DNA from: Tigriopus japonicus
Lineage: Eukaryota; Arthropoda; Copepoda; Harpacticoida; Harpacticidae
NCBI GenBank assembly: GCA_010645155.1
Contig: CM021319.1
Span: forward strand, 8,975,330-9,039,329
Reading direction: 5' to 3'
Length of the DNA stretch: 64,000 nucleotides
Positions 44,501-56,000 of this stretch are shown here, piece by piece. The stretch's first letter is position 1. Each line of letters begins with the position of its first letter. A program made the position numbers and the translations under genes. Below the pieces are notes generated by a model. That model did not search any database, was not told where the DNA came from, and saw only the letters and a list, made by a program, of their open reading frames with translations.

Positions 44501-45737
44501 TAGATTGCCCACCATATCATCCATGGCCGTGACCATAGCAGAATAAACCCTTCGACCGTCCTCTTCAATAAAAGAATACATGTCTTCATACTCAAGAGGG
44601 GCCTCCAAAGGGTAATGGGGGTTTTGAAAGGCTGCGTACAAAAACAAAGGTTGGTCCTTGTCATGGTCCTCAATGATGGACTTAATCCGATCTCTGTACA
44701 AAAACTGGAACGAGGCGAGAAAGAGGTTTTGTTTGGCACAGTAATATTTGGACAATACCCAATGGGAGTTGTTGTAGGTGCAATTCTAGCTCAAGAGTGA
44801 AACAAGGGAAACTTTCTTTTTACATTTTTCTCGGTCATGACAGAACCGTGTTGTTTTCATTTAGATTTCTGAATTTTGTTGGCTGAAAAATCAACTGCAA
44901 AGGAAAGAATGAGTTTTTTCGCTCCAAGACTGAGAAAAACGTTTATCAAGGAAGAGTACTATGCATTTATTCATGTCTGCCAGAAGTGCTTACTGAAGAA
45001 TAAGTGGTCTTGGCCAATGGGTCTTGAACCAACTGATCTCCATCATGAAAATCGTATCCATCCGTGTAAGTTTTATTTGAGTAGTGTTCCAACCCACACC
45101 AATATCCATAATGAGAATCAAATCCACGGTGAGTTGGAAGATACCGGTCATTACAATGACCTATATGCCACCTTTAAAGAAAATAATTAATTTCCAAAGC
45201 TTCTCTGCATGAACCAAAATAACTTGTTACTTTCCAACCATATGTGTGGCATAACCCAAATCTCGTAGAACCTCCGGTAATAAAGTTCGTTCCAAAGTCA
45301 ATCCAGTTGGTGTGGAACCAGTCAAAACACTTGTCTTGTATGATGGAACCAATAAGCTTTACAATCGAATTAAAATAGCAGCATTGGCTCTTACCTGCCG
45401 ATGAATATGGTAAGGATACATGCCGGTTAAAAGTGCAGCTCTTGATGGTGTGCAATAGAATTGGACGTAGTTCTGTTCCAATATTCGTCCCGTTCGAGCC
45501 AATTGATCAATGTTTGGCGTGAATATGTTCGTATTATGATATCCCACATCGTTGTAGCCTAATGTTTGATTCGTGAATAAGAGTTGTGTATGTGTACTTG
45601 CTAATGATGTTGACCATGACTGTACCCCAATCATCCGCCAAGACAAAGATAATATTGGGCTGTCGATCCTTGGCACCAAACACTAAGGCAATGACCTTCA
45701 ATATGACAAGGGTAATAATTACACCTTGAGTCGACAT
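41583..45737 (-). CDS. arylsulfatase (arylsulfatase B-like), complete, 7 exons
   Basis: Exons on the minus strand: 45737-45626, 45558-45395, 45334-45231, 45171-44994, 44704-44310, 42181-41752, 41687-41583. All have GT/AG borders and matching phases; 1488 nt give 495 residues. A signal peptide (MSTQGVIITLVILKVIALVF) directs it to the secretory/lysosomal route. NIIFVLADDWG (29-38) gives the calcium-binding Asp pair. FYCTPSRAALLTG contains the CxPSR motif, whose Cys73 is converted to formylglycine as the catalytic residue. GKWHIGH, FQNPHYPLEAP and MLGDNGA are the other active-site phrases; the C-terminus ends in NWCEA. Family role: hydrolysis of sulfate esters, in group B enzymes on glycosaminoglycans; the substrate here is not known. 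Intron 5 (44309-42182) contains a kelch gene on the opposite strand and an inverted repeat. Confidence 0.95.
42631..43833 (+). CDS. secreted kelch-repeat protein, single exon, nested in arylsulfatase intron
   Basis: 400 residues from ATG 42631 to TAG 43831-43833. That ATG was chosen because a hydrophobic signal sequence follows (MKSLVLIWTLVELIPG, from the internal Met 6); the frame is open upstream without another ATG. After it comes a short helical, charged stretch (about 28-50, possibly coiled coil). Then a Cys-containing region (about 85-190) and kelch-type blades in the second half follow: STWWVTGGTYD, KLWIFDSEESKWSSLP, EILNLNTLEWRRGPPLP, DSFLILGGLVN, ILEYDVDTEKWN. Fewer than six clear blades are visible, so the propeller may be incomplete or divergent. 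Kelch domains bind proteins; a secreted one has no assigned role here. The gene lies wholly inside arylsulfatase intron 5 on the opposite strand. Confidence 0.85.
   Translation: MENQVMKSLVLIWTLVELIPGSMSSYQADLNGIWGKIRQHDEALDALDFEVSQIKQSCDVELDYRKEGKIDFFSHGYLEGRRESSLIELLPEPKTVLILGPNDYNGPNVELLRINPRNVKKHVYCKGVKKLKDIHGQLYGAYINETNSVIICEGRFCLERDFRVDEEIRRFDIDDYREYSSSVMLDPSTWWVTGGTYDLSMVLNSTKIFKNGKFLPGTDLPQERTGHCLIKVNDTNYFMMGTANYYEHEVTKLWIFDSEESKWSSLPNLDSVRREPPMCGMITHRNEEGKAVHEIVIVDGKYPTEILNLNTLEWRRGPPLPVEFRFGTTLQYGDSFLILGGLVNERASFRGLQKGEMELKSILEYDVDTEKWNIRDDVMNRRRSKKSGWFTAFYVPNDWC
43848..43853 (+). promoter_or_regulatory. polyadenylation signal of the nested kelch gene
   Basis: AATAAA only 14 bases after the stop codon, so the 3' UTR is very short and the whole transcription unit fits inside the intron. 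Confidence 0.7.
44019..44262. repeat. foldback repeat, two inverted arms of about 120 bp
   Basis: The left arm starts AGGCCAGTTGTTGAGGTAG and the right arm, reversed, starts AAGGCCAGTTGTTGAGGTAG. Both contain GAGTAGAAATAACC and meet in the centre near GATTGAAAAACGCACC. Single arms of the same family occur at 23926-24045 and 53006-53125. It lies in arylsulfatase intron 5. No target duplication was identified. Confidence 0.75.
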
Positions 45738-46660
45738 GGCTCTCCTGGTTCTTCGACATCCGCATTAATCAACGTGTCTTTGTTTATGAGCACTATTTGC
45801 AATCATATTAGTAATGTCTTATCTTGAAGGATGAGCTTACAAGGGGCTACTATGTACAAACTGTACATATGGGGCCAACCCAAGACCTTCTACATCATCT
45901 ACAAATACGTACGAGTGTAACCCAACGTTTTCAATCAGAAGTCCCGCTTTGATCAGGAAATGGAACGAACCCTCACTGAGCTCAATGGTTGGTTGGGGTG
46001 GTTTGAGCGGCTCGTTTGTGTTTTTGCGAGGGATGAAAAATATATTCTGCCTAGCTGGATATAACCATGTAAAGAAGCCATCAAATCAGGGCTCTCGGAG
46101 ACTGGCCTTTAAGCTGAAGGCTGGGCAGTGCTACCCTTGGAACCAACTGAGTTTGGCGACCCTTGGGTCGTGCTAGAACGAGAAATGAAGAGAGGGGTGA
46201 TGACGAAGGCTAGCGAGGGGATGAAGGATGAAAATCAGGGGAGTCTTCACAAAAGAGGAAGATAATCATGCCAAGAACTGCCTCATCACGTTTAGTTCGA
46301 TGATGAATGGATCTCTGGGCTTTGACATCGACCATTTTGGTGATAAAAACAGACAGACTACACGCTCGATCTCTGACATGGAAAGTAATGATGGTGGCAG
46401 AATCGACCGAAATTGAAATGCAAGAAATGGACTCTGGAACGGAATCGAGAGTGAAGTGTGCCATTTGTGCCTTCCAATTGGATGAGTGAGTAATCCGTTT
46501 GCAATTGGTTTGGGCACGGCTTACTAAGAAAACGGTTAAATGGTTGAGGCCCTAAAACATATCCAAAGCATTCTGTATTTGTAGGAGGATATGCAATTAA
46601 CTGTGGAAGTGATAATTTCGCGGGACTAATAAATGAAGCAAAAAGATAGGGTTTCAAAAT
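45738..46660. other. intergenic between arylsulfatase and robo
   Basis: Upstream side of arylsulfatase and downstream side of robo. Open frames on both strands around 46.2-46.7 kb are not recognised and overlap each other. A run of about 60 codons around 46228-46416 + is not supported by any motif. Confidence 0.45.
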
Positions 46661-46666
46661 TTTATT
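46661..46666 (-). promoter_or_regulatory. possible polyadenylation signal of robo
   Basis: TTTATT on the + strand, AATAAA on the minus strand, 381 bases after the robo stop codon. Confidence 0.4.
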
Positions 46667-47046
46667 TTCTTCATAACGAGCAACTAGTAGTGTTTTTTGA
46701 GAGATTTCTTGTGGGATTCACAGCCTTTCATACATTTGAAATGAAGAAGAAAATGGAGCAAACGTGTTGGATAAAGAACAGAACGACACAGAGATTACGA
46801 GATTTCCATTCTAAAGATGGATCACAATTCGTGGAACGCCATGCAAAATGAGAGGCGAGTAGGGGTTAGTTCGTCGTAAATGCATGGAAATATAATAGTA
46901 ATAATCAGTCCCGTTTGGATCTAGTTATGGCTTATGATATATGTCATGTGTGGATATGGCGAAACCTTGATATGTGTGTAATATCATTCGCTGAGATTTC
47001 TAAATGTCCAATGGTATCCAAAAATCGGAGGAGAGAAGGTTCGAAT

Positions 47047-50000
47047 TCAATCCACGATGTTCTCGTGACTGCGAGAAATACTGTGATTATCCGGACTCCG
47101 TTGGGATCGTTTGGCCTTCGAAGCTCTTGGGAGACGAGGTGTAAACGAGGAACTTAAGTTTGAATCCGAACTAAACGGAGAACTGTTGCGCCAAGTCTCA
47201 TTGGGAATGAGTTGAGGCTGGAGAGGTTTCCCGAACGATGAGGTTGGGTTCCTGGAATTCTTCGATAAATGACTAGAGTTGAAATATTGACTGGAGGCGC
47301 CACTGTCGCTTTCAGCTTCATCCGTTTCCTCTGCCCACGCAACCTCGGGTCCCTGAACTACCTTTGGTTCGACCTCGGCATCTGACTCTGGACCTAGGAG
47401 CAACAAAAAATCAATCCTTTTCACAATGACATATCGTCAACCATTAAGAAGAAGGGTTCATTAGCTAAATGGGACTCGAGCTTCATAAATCACATTCGCT
47501 TACCATAACCCACTCTGAGTTGAGGACCGTTGGCCCCTCCTTCCATGAAATAATGAGGCCTAAGGTTGGGTGTGGTTGTCTCGGTTGGTTGCTCAACTGT
47601 CCTCAGAAGACCTGGACTGAAATTAGAGGCCGTTGGGTCCACTGGATAATGGCCATAGTGCTCGGAAGGGTTTTCGTAGATGTCCATGATTTGACCTTGT
47701 GAGCCAGTCATTCTCTGCTTGAAAATATGCGGCATCGCGGGTGGAGAGGCAAAACTGCGAGGGTAGTTTTGAGTGGGTGTGGCATATGTCCCATCAGGGG
47801 GCGTGGAGGAGAGATGTTGAAAGGCTAAACGTTTGGCTAGACTTGGGCTATTGGAATTGATGCTGGCCAAATTGCCAGGAGAATGGGTTGGATGACGAGG
47901 AGACACACCCACTAACCCGCCAGACTGAAAGAAAAAACATGTCTTCATCAACGATCCCTGCCATTTCATTGGAAGAGGGAGACTGTGGGAAAACGTCGGT
48001 AAATCAGGTCAACAAAGGCTGAAAGCCAAGTTTGATATCTTGCTTCCACCCCTCGAGGCTTTTGTCTTTCCTGTTCCTGTTATCATTTTTTGGCCTTTTG
48101 TCGGCTGAGCGCCTTTTTAGGCTCCCTTTATCCAGACGGCTTAGTCGTTACGCTCATTTCTAGTAACCCGTCTGCTTGTTAGAGGTTATATTGGCTTTCT
48201 TCTTACCCTTACCGGGACTACTAAACCATTGCTGCATTATCTGGCCATATTAAGACATTCAAAATAATGGATTTTTTCCAAATATATTCGGTTTTGAGAA
48301 TGTTAATTTTCTAACAATATTTCGATGATATATGATTTTGTTTCATCAATTGTTCACAGAAGTCTAGTGAAACAATGGCGAAGCATGAAGCGGTTTGGTA
48401 ATTCTGCGGCTGACAGGAGATCCCCACCAACAGAAGTGTGCTTTTATGACAAAACTTTTTCTATATCTGGGACACAGATGACTCCCTCCTTTTTTGGAAT
48501 ACCTACAATGCACAGTTCCACACACGCGTATAACGCCTAAAGGGGAAAGGACCTTCTGGAATGGTGGGTGGTGGGAACAAAAAATGTCTTCGACTTCCTA
48601 CTCTTCATGGCAAGCTTTCCGGGAACCAGCGCACCCAATACCTTCGCTTTTTGGGACTACAAATCATTTTGAGTATATATGTATATTATACATACTTTAG
48701 GATCGTTATTCCTAAAGAGTGTTTGACTGACCGTGAAATGAAACGTTTTGTTTACCTGCCGTCGATGTGGAGGCGAATCTCCGTTCACCGGTGGAGGTGG
48801 TTGTTCAGGAGGTGGGGGAAAGAGATCAGACCAATTGGGCAAGTAGAAATTTCCCCCACCAGCTCCATTTGAATGTCCCGAATGACCACTGCTACTTCCT
48901 GTGGCAGTTCGTTTGGACAAAGACAAGTCTCCGATTCCACCGGAAGGACTTTTTTGACCTGTGGATAAGGAATCACCTCCACTACTGGAAGTGGTTTTGT
49001 GCGACAAGAAATCTTGCGAGGATGGATCTTGTTGTGGCAAGGCTATGAAGGTGTTTCCATTCTAAAAATAAGGTCGAAATGTTCATTAGTCTGATTGACC
49101 TTCAAAAGTAGTTCCAAGTAGGTTATCAAGTTCCCAAAAGGCATGAATATTCAAGACTTACCACGGTTCTCATCCTGTTTTGCATTGCTAATGTGGTAGT
49201 AGCGTACGGAGCCGGTTCACTAGGGCCATTGCCGTCCGATTTGGAGGTCGAGAAACCATTAAAGGTCGTTAGAACCTCATCGGTATCACCCACTTCAGCA
49301 TACAAGGCTTGGCCGTCCCCATGATCATTGTAGAAACAATCACTCTTTTGGGACCCTGGTTTCCATTCACTAGGATGACCATGATTGACCCAAATCGAAC
49401 CGTCTCGAGACACCGGATGCAATCGAGACATGTCTTCGTAACGTTGAACTGGAACGGCCAAATGTCCAAGGCTCGATTTGTGGCTTGACCATTGACGGCG
49501 ATATAAGACAATGGCCAAGAAAATGAGGACCAAAACGAGTATGATGCTGGTTAGGAAGATCAGGAACCAGGGTTCCGAGATCAAGTCTCCAACCACGTGG
49601 TCAGAGCGACCCACCACTGGGGATTTAATCAGAGATGGATCCATCGCAAAGGTCACGGGTTGCGAAAAAGGTCCAAGTCCAGCTTGAGTAAAGGCCGAGG
49701 CGCGAATCGTATATTGCTCATTCAGAGAAAGATTGGCCAGAATAAAGTTCATGGTAGTGGCATTGAGGGTGACATTGGAGTGGAAAGTGGAACCATTTCC
49801 TTTCACGTGCACTTGATAACCCAATAAAACGCCGTTACGATGTTGAGGAGGTGGAGGTGAGATCGTTATTTGAGCACTCGTCATATTAAGAATATCCGCC
49901 ATAACTGTGGTTGGTGGAGCTGATGGAGTGTCTGCCAAGGTTTGGACATGTAGCGAGTTCGAAGGTTGGCCTTCGATGTTCTTGAAAAATGGCGTGAGGA

Positions 50001-53000
50001 AGACTTCGTACTCGGTAAATTTTCGCAGATTCGTGATAACGTAGCTGTCAATATGCTCCTGTTTCATAACGGTCTTCATGTTGAACTTTTGCGAGCCCCC
50101 TGACATGTCACGAAATCGGACAAAGAAGCCCTCAACGTATTTGTCATTAATAAGAACCTTCCAGGACACTCGAATAGTAGTGGAACTGATGGCTTCTATA
50201 CTACCCAACTCCACGACCTTATCCAACAAATGGTTCTGAACTTCATCCAGATTGAGATCATCATCGGAACCGGTGAAGGCTCGAAGGGTTCGTACTCTTT
50301 CGGACATTTGAGATGGAGGAGACATGCCATGACTGTTCTCGGCTCTGACTAAGAACACATACGAACTATCAGGCTTCAAATTGTTCACAGTATAAGTTTC
50401 TGAGGTGATTCGGTGAGCCGCCACAACCCAACCCGTTTCCATCTCGAAACTAAAACATTCCACAGTGTAACCAATCAGCGGAGATTGTCCGGTGTGATGG
50501 TTTCTTCGCCAGGAAATGGTAACAGAGGTCGACCTTCTATTCACAATCTTGGGCTTTGTGGGGGGTTGGGGAAAGGTCGAGGGGTCAGGGGTCTTATGGA
50601 AGATAATATTAGGGTTCTTGGGATCTTCTACCGATAACGAGGCCGACCAGGATGTTTCTCCACTCTCAGAACCGGCGGTGCAAGTATAGAGGCCGGTATC
50701 TTCCTCTTTCAAATCTGGAACGAGAGGCATATTATTATATAAGCATCACACCCTTCAAAATTACAGCGAGGATGACTTACTATCAATAACGAGAGTTCCC
50801 GTGGGTTCCACCATAATCCGACTTGATCCGACGGCATTCAAAGGCTGTTGGTTCTTGAACCAGTTGATGGCCGGTTTGGGATTTCCAGAAGCTTGACAAG
50901 GCAAGATTGCAATAGTATTCACTGGCAAGGTTTGATTAGCGGGTCCCATGGCGATGATTGGAGGGGGTTGATCTTCGATAGCTGTGACCTCAAGATAGGC
51001 CTTGGCCAAAGTTGATCCAGCTACGCTCAACGCGGAACACACATAGAAACCTCCATCCTCTTTTCTCACACCCTGTCAAGTAATAATGAAGGCTCTTTGT
51101 TCACTTCTTCTCGGCCAGGAGCAAAAATAATTGACCCAATACCAACGAAAAGGCTCTCATTGTTGTTATTGACGACCTGCTTCTGACAAGAAAGGTCATC
51201 TGACGAGAGTCTTTCCGTGTTCCCAAAAGCGGATAATCACTTTCTGTTGCATCTAATTTGAGATTAGAGTTCCCTTTCAGGCCAGCTCTAAAAAAGACTC
51301 TCGAAAAGAACACTGACCTAAATACCTCTTGGAATAGATTCGTCCAAATTGGAAATCATTCACGGAGCCTGGTCCAAATTAAACCCTTTTCTAGGTACGC
51401 TCTCGAAGATCAGAAGACCAAACGACTCCAATTATGCACGTTCTGTGGCTTCTATTGCCAAGAGCCCTTCTTGAGTTCCAGAAACTGGATGTTCTTTGGC
51501 TTCCGTACCTGAATCATGAGTGTTCCATCTGTCGTGACATGCATTTGTCCATGAGTGGTTCCACTGAACATCAATTCTTGACTGCCTTCTTTGGTCCAAA
51601 AAATACTTGGAGGAGGGTTTCCATCCACCACACATTCGAATTTAGCGATCCCATTCATCCCTACTCGTTGATCTTTGGGCTTGACCAGAAAATTGGGATG
51701 AGCTAAGGAATACAAAAGGCACACAGTCAGTAAATTTACACCGTAACAAAGATTGAGGCAACGGGAAATGTCTATTGGCTCTTGTAATCCGTTCCAAGTG
51801 GAACTCAACTGAGAAATTTATGGGAGTCTCTTTCTTGGTAGTGCCAAGTTGAGCGGAGTGGATGGTGTACCAAGATAAATGGACTTGAAAAAGGAGGGAA
51901 GCTTCCATAAAGTCAGGTAGTTCTCCATTTCAAATTGCCTGATTTGGACCCACTGAGGGGAAGTGGTGCACTTCCAATTTGTTCCACTTACCGTGAACCG
52001 TTAAAACCACGCTTTGAGACACTTTGCCAACCGGATTGGCGGCCTCACAAGTGTACATGCCTTCATCTTGGGGCGAGGCCTTTTCGATCTCCAAGATACC
52101 TTTGATCACTTGGGAACCTTCTGGTAACGGGAGGTCGTTTTCCCGCTTCCAAATCAAATTTGGCTCAGGATCGCCAGCCACCAAACAAGTGAGCTCGACC
52201 TTTGATCCCGATGTTGTGGTCACATCTTCAGGTCGTTGAATGAATATGGGTTTAACTAGGAGGAAAATATGATTCATAAAACCGATGCTGAACATTGATA
52301 TTGTTCCTCTTAAAAGCCCAACTAACCATTAACGTGAAGGGTTCCCGATCGGCTGTTTCTCGTTCCAACCATGTTTCTGGCTTGGCAAATGTAATCGCCC
52401 TCATCAGCCTTAACAGCATCTCTAATGACTAAACTGCCAATTTCAGTGAGTGTTACTCGGTCAGGCTCATCCTCGAGCTCTTTAAGAACTTCTCCGTTCT
52501 TAAGCCATGTCACGGTAGGTTTTGGATTGCCTCGAGGAGTGTGACATTTCAAAACAGCCGTGTCTCCTTGAGCGATCCGGGTGTCATCAGGTTCCAGGCG
52601 GAATTCATCGCGAAGAACTAGAAAGAAATGAGTGTCTGATGTTCAAGAGGATAACCCTTAAATGACATTTACGACGAATGAAGTAAACTCCTAATCCGTA
52701 AACGCTTTAATGAGGATGATACTTTTTAAAAAAGGATGAAAGGTAGTTAGTGACCTTTCAATGACTTTGAACTTAACACTAAAACCATAGAGCACAATAC
52801 GAATTTGTATTACATATCAGGATTAAGCCGAAGAGTGACTTTCAAGCAAGTTTAACGCAAATAATGATTTAAAAAAAATCTATTGAAGCCCACTTTATCT
52901 TCAAAATGCATCCGTTCGTTTTTATTTGCCATGTATTTAGACTCTGTTGCGCATTTTAATGATGCTTCCTCATTATCAGTCAGCACCGTTAATAATCACG

Positions 53001-56000
53001 TAACTAAAGGTCAGTTGTTAAAAGAATAGAAAGTAAAGTGAAAACGTACTGCAGTAATACGCTGTAGAAATAACCATGGTCGGGTTTCACAACATAGGAG
53101 TGTTTTTCAATCGCAAAATGTAGAGCTCATATAATGAAACTGGCAACTTATCATGTGGCGAAACTTGCAACTTACACAAAGAGAAACTTACAACTTTCAT
53201 GTTATGAACAATAATTCCAAATACCCTCAATAACCGACCTATAATTCCGAGCTAATTTTTATCAAGACTTAAAATTGTGTTCTTGAGTTAATTTATTTTT
53301 ACTGAGAAGTTTTCCTAGGTTGTTGATGAATTTTACTACTAACAAACAAAAGAACAGTAGATATCGCTTATGGTATATTTACAATAATCGAAACATGGTA
53401 TTACAAGTATGAATATGATCGAATTTACAAAGTTATGTCCAAATCACGTTGTACTGAATATCAATTCGACTTATTAATCACTTTCGTACCCCAAGTTCTC
53501 CACTCCATTGGGGTGATATTGCCTCTCTGAGGCTTGGCTTGGCTTCTGATTAACGTTATTTTCTGCTCTTTGAGCAGCAAGTTTTGCACTCCAAACTGGA
53601 AAAATTTCCTTTCGGACTTTCTTGCGCTCTTTGGCATCGTCCTTGATTCTGGTTTTCATGAGCTCTTTAATGGTGGCTTGCTCACCAGGAGTAAACATCT
53701 TGTCACGTTGACTTTGCGTGCAGAATTCGTAGGCATAAGCAATCCGATGAAGTTCCTTTTGACGATAACATGAGAAGCACCAAACCTGAATATGGTCACG
53801 GCTTTCTGGCGACTTCCTAGTCACTTTGTATTTTGGTAAATTGGCAATGGCCCACTCATCAAACACTTCTTCTTCGTAGTCCACTCGAGTCTGCTCTTCA
53901 TAGGCTGGAAATTCGGACTCCTTGATTCGGAAGTAGATTAGAGGATCAGCACTTGGGACAATGAACGTTTCATCAAAGCACTCTCGATGGGCTTTGGACC
54001 ATTTGTTCCAAAGACGATATCGATAAAGACGAGCCCAATTGGAAACCAGACGAGCCCAGAAGACCCTGGCTCCATTGAACAGCCCAAAGAAGCATTGGAG
54101 ACACAAGACTGTCAAAAGAATGAAGCTGATCACGTAGTAAGGGAAACTGATGTAGTATGGGGTTACTTTCTCCATGTGTCTCGTGACGAAGAATCCGTTC
54201 TTGAGGTTGGACAGTACGTAGACACTAGTGGTCTTGTAAGCGAGGGGCCACTCAATTTCAAAGTCCCTGGTGTTGGTCAAAACGAAGATAATGGCCAAAG
54301 CCACACTTATGAAGAGGATCGCCAAAAAACTGTTGAGGCGAAATTCCTTGATAAGTTCTTGCTCTTTCTTGACTTCTTGGGCGGTGGGCATTTCCGGTTT
54401 CAGTTTGAGCTTCTCCAAGAGCATAATCCACCACACTTCTTCAATATGGTTCAAGGGAGCCAACCTTCCAGCGCCAACATCAGCAGCCCAATAGATGTGG
54501 GTAAAATGGTCTCTGAATTCCCTGTTGAATTCTTCAGGAGTCAAAGGTCTTTTTCCGGGAGGGTTATCGAAATCACTCTTCTTTGGCTTCTTCTTCCCAA
54601 CATCGGTGAATGGTAAGATGGCTTTCAGATTGTAGACAAAGGTGTCAAACATGGTTTGTGGTGGCGGTGGTTTGGCAGGTTCGCCATCATCGCTCATTTC
54701 AGAGGTTTGGAGGAGAGCATCTCTAGTGCCCCATTCATTGGGATTGACTGTCAAGGTTGAGAAAATGGGTAGAATCAGGTAGAGCATGGGCAGTGAGACC
54801 ATGTACGCCGGCAAATAAATGAGATTGGAATACTCAGATGGGAAGCAGAAGGCTGCCATGACGTGTTGGATAATCATTGTGGATAGGAGAACCACGGAAG
54901 GGATGAAGAGGCCTTCGGAAAATCCTACTTTCAGCAGACAAAACACTACCAAAGCCAAAGGAACGGTCAATAATCCGGACAACATACACCCATAGTCCAC
55001 CGCCACTTTATCCTCACACACGTGGCAGACATAGGCAAATAAGGCCATGGGAAGTACAAACAGGATGGTACTTCCGGTGAGCGAGAGACCCGTGGTGTAG
55101 TTGAAGCCGAATACCAAGAACATGAGACAAACCGCCGGAGAGAGCAATGTACTGCAGGTGACAAACATTTGATACCATTGGGCAGGCTTTCCCACGGCAA
55201 TTCTGTTTTGGGTGGTTTGATCGAAGAAGGCAGAGGCAAAATGTTGAACTCCCATGAAGCTTGAAGTGATCCACCGTCTCCTCTGTCCAAAAAGCTTGGC
55301 CAAAGTTTCTGGGCATTCAGTATAGCAAATCGCGTCTGGCTCATACCCAATCCGACCCCCTGAAGCAATGAGCAGGAAGGACATCCACCGATCTTCACCC
55401 TGATCCATTCGAAGCTTCATGGGGATTGTGAATGGCTTCGAAATGGAGTAGGCCCAATGGTATTTGGTTTCCATCATGTCATAGAAGCGGAACATGGAGA
55501 AGCATCCCGGGGCACAGAGCACTGATCCCAGGCTGTCCTCAAATGGCTTTTGGATCCAATGACCAATAGAGTATTCGTAGATCTGAGCATGCGTCCACAG
55601 TGAAGGGGGACCGGTTGGAATGATTCGGCCACAAAGTGCGGATAACATCGGATTGAGTCGCATTCGTTCCACCAACTTCATGACCGAAGATGGTGGAAAT
55701 TTCACGTCTCCGTCCAGGGTGAGAATGAACTTGTTTCGGAGGATTTCGTTTCGCATTGGCAACGGCAAATTATCTACGTCTTGGTGCTGGAAGTCGACCA
55801 GATAGTTCAAATATAAGGCTTGGGAGAACCGCTTTCCCTGTTTCACCAGGGTGGTATCTTTAAGGAGAATAACAAGCTTGGTTCCACCAACTGGTAGCCG
55901 CATTTCCATTCGGGCGCCAAAGGGAGTCGAGTAGGTGATTTCAGGGACTTGCATATCCAAATTGATCATATTTCGAATCACGGCCAACAACTTGAAAACT

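Noticed and set aside
44876..45190. 104-codon + strand frame
   Set aside because: It is the antisense shadow of arylsulfatase exon 4, which is strongly supported.
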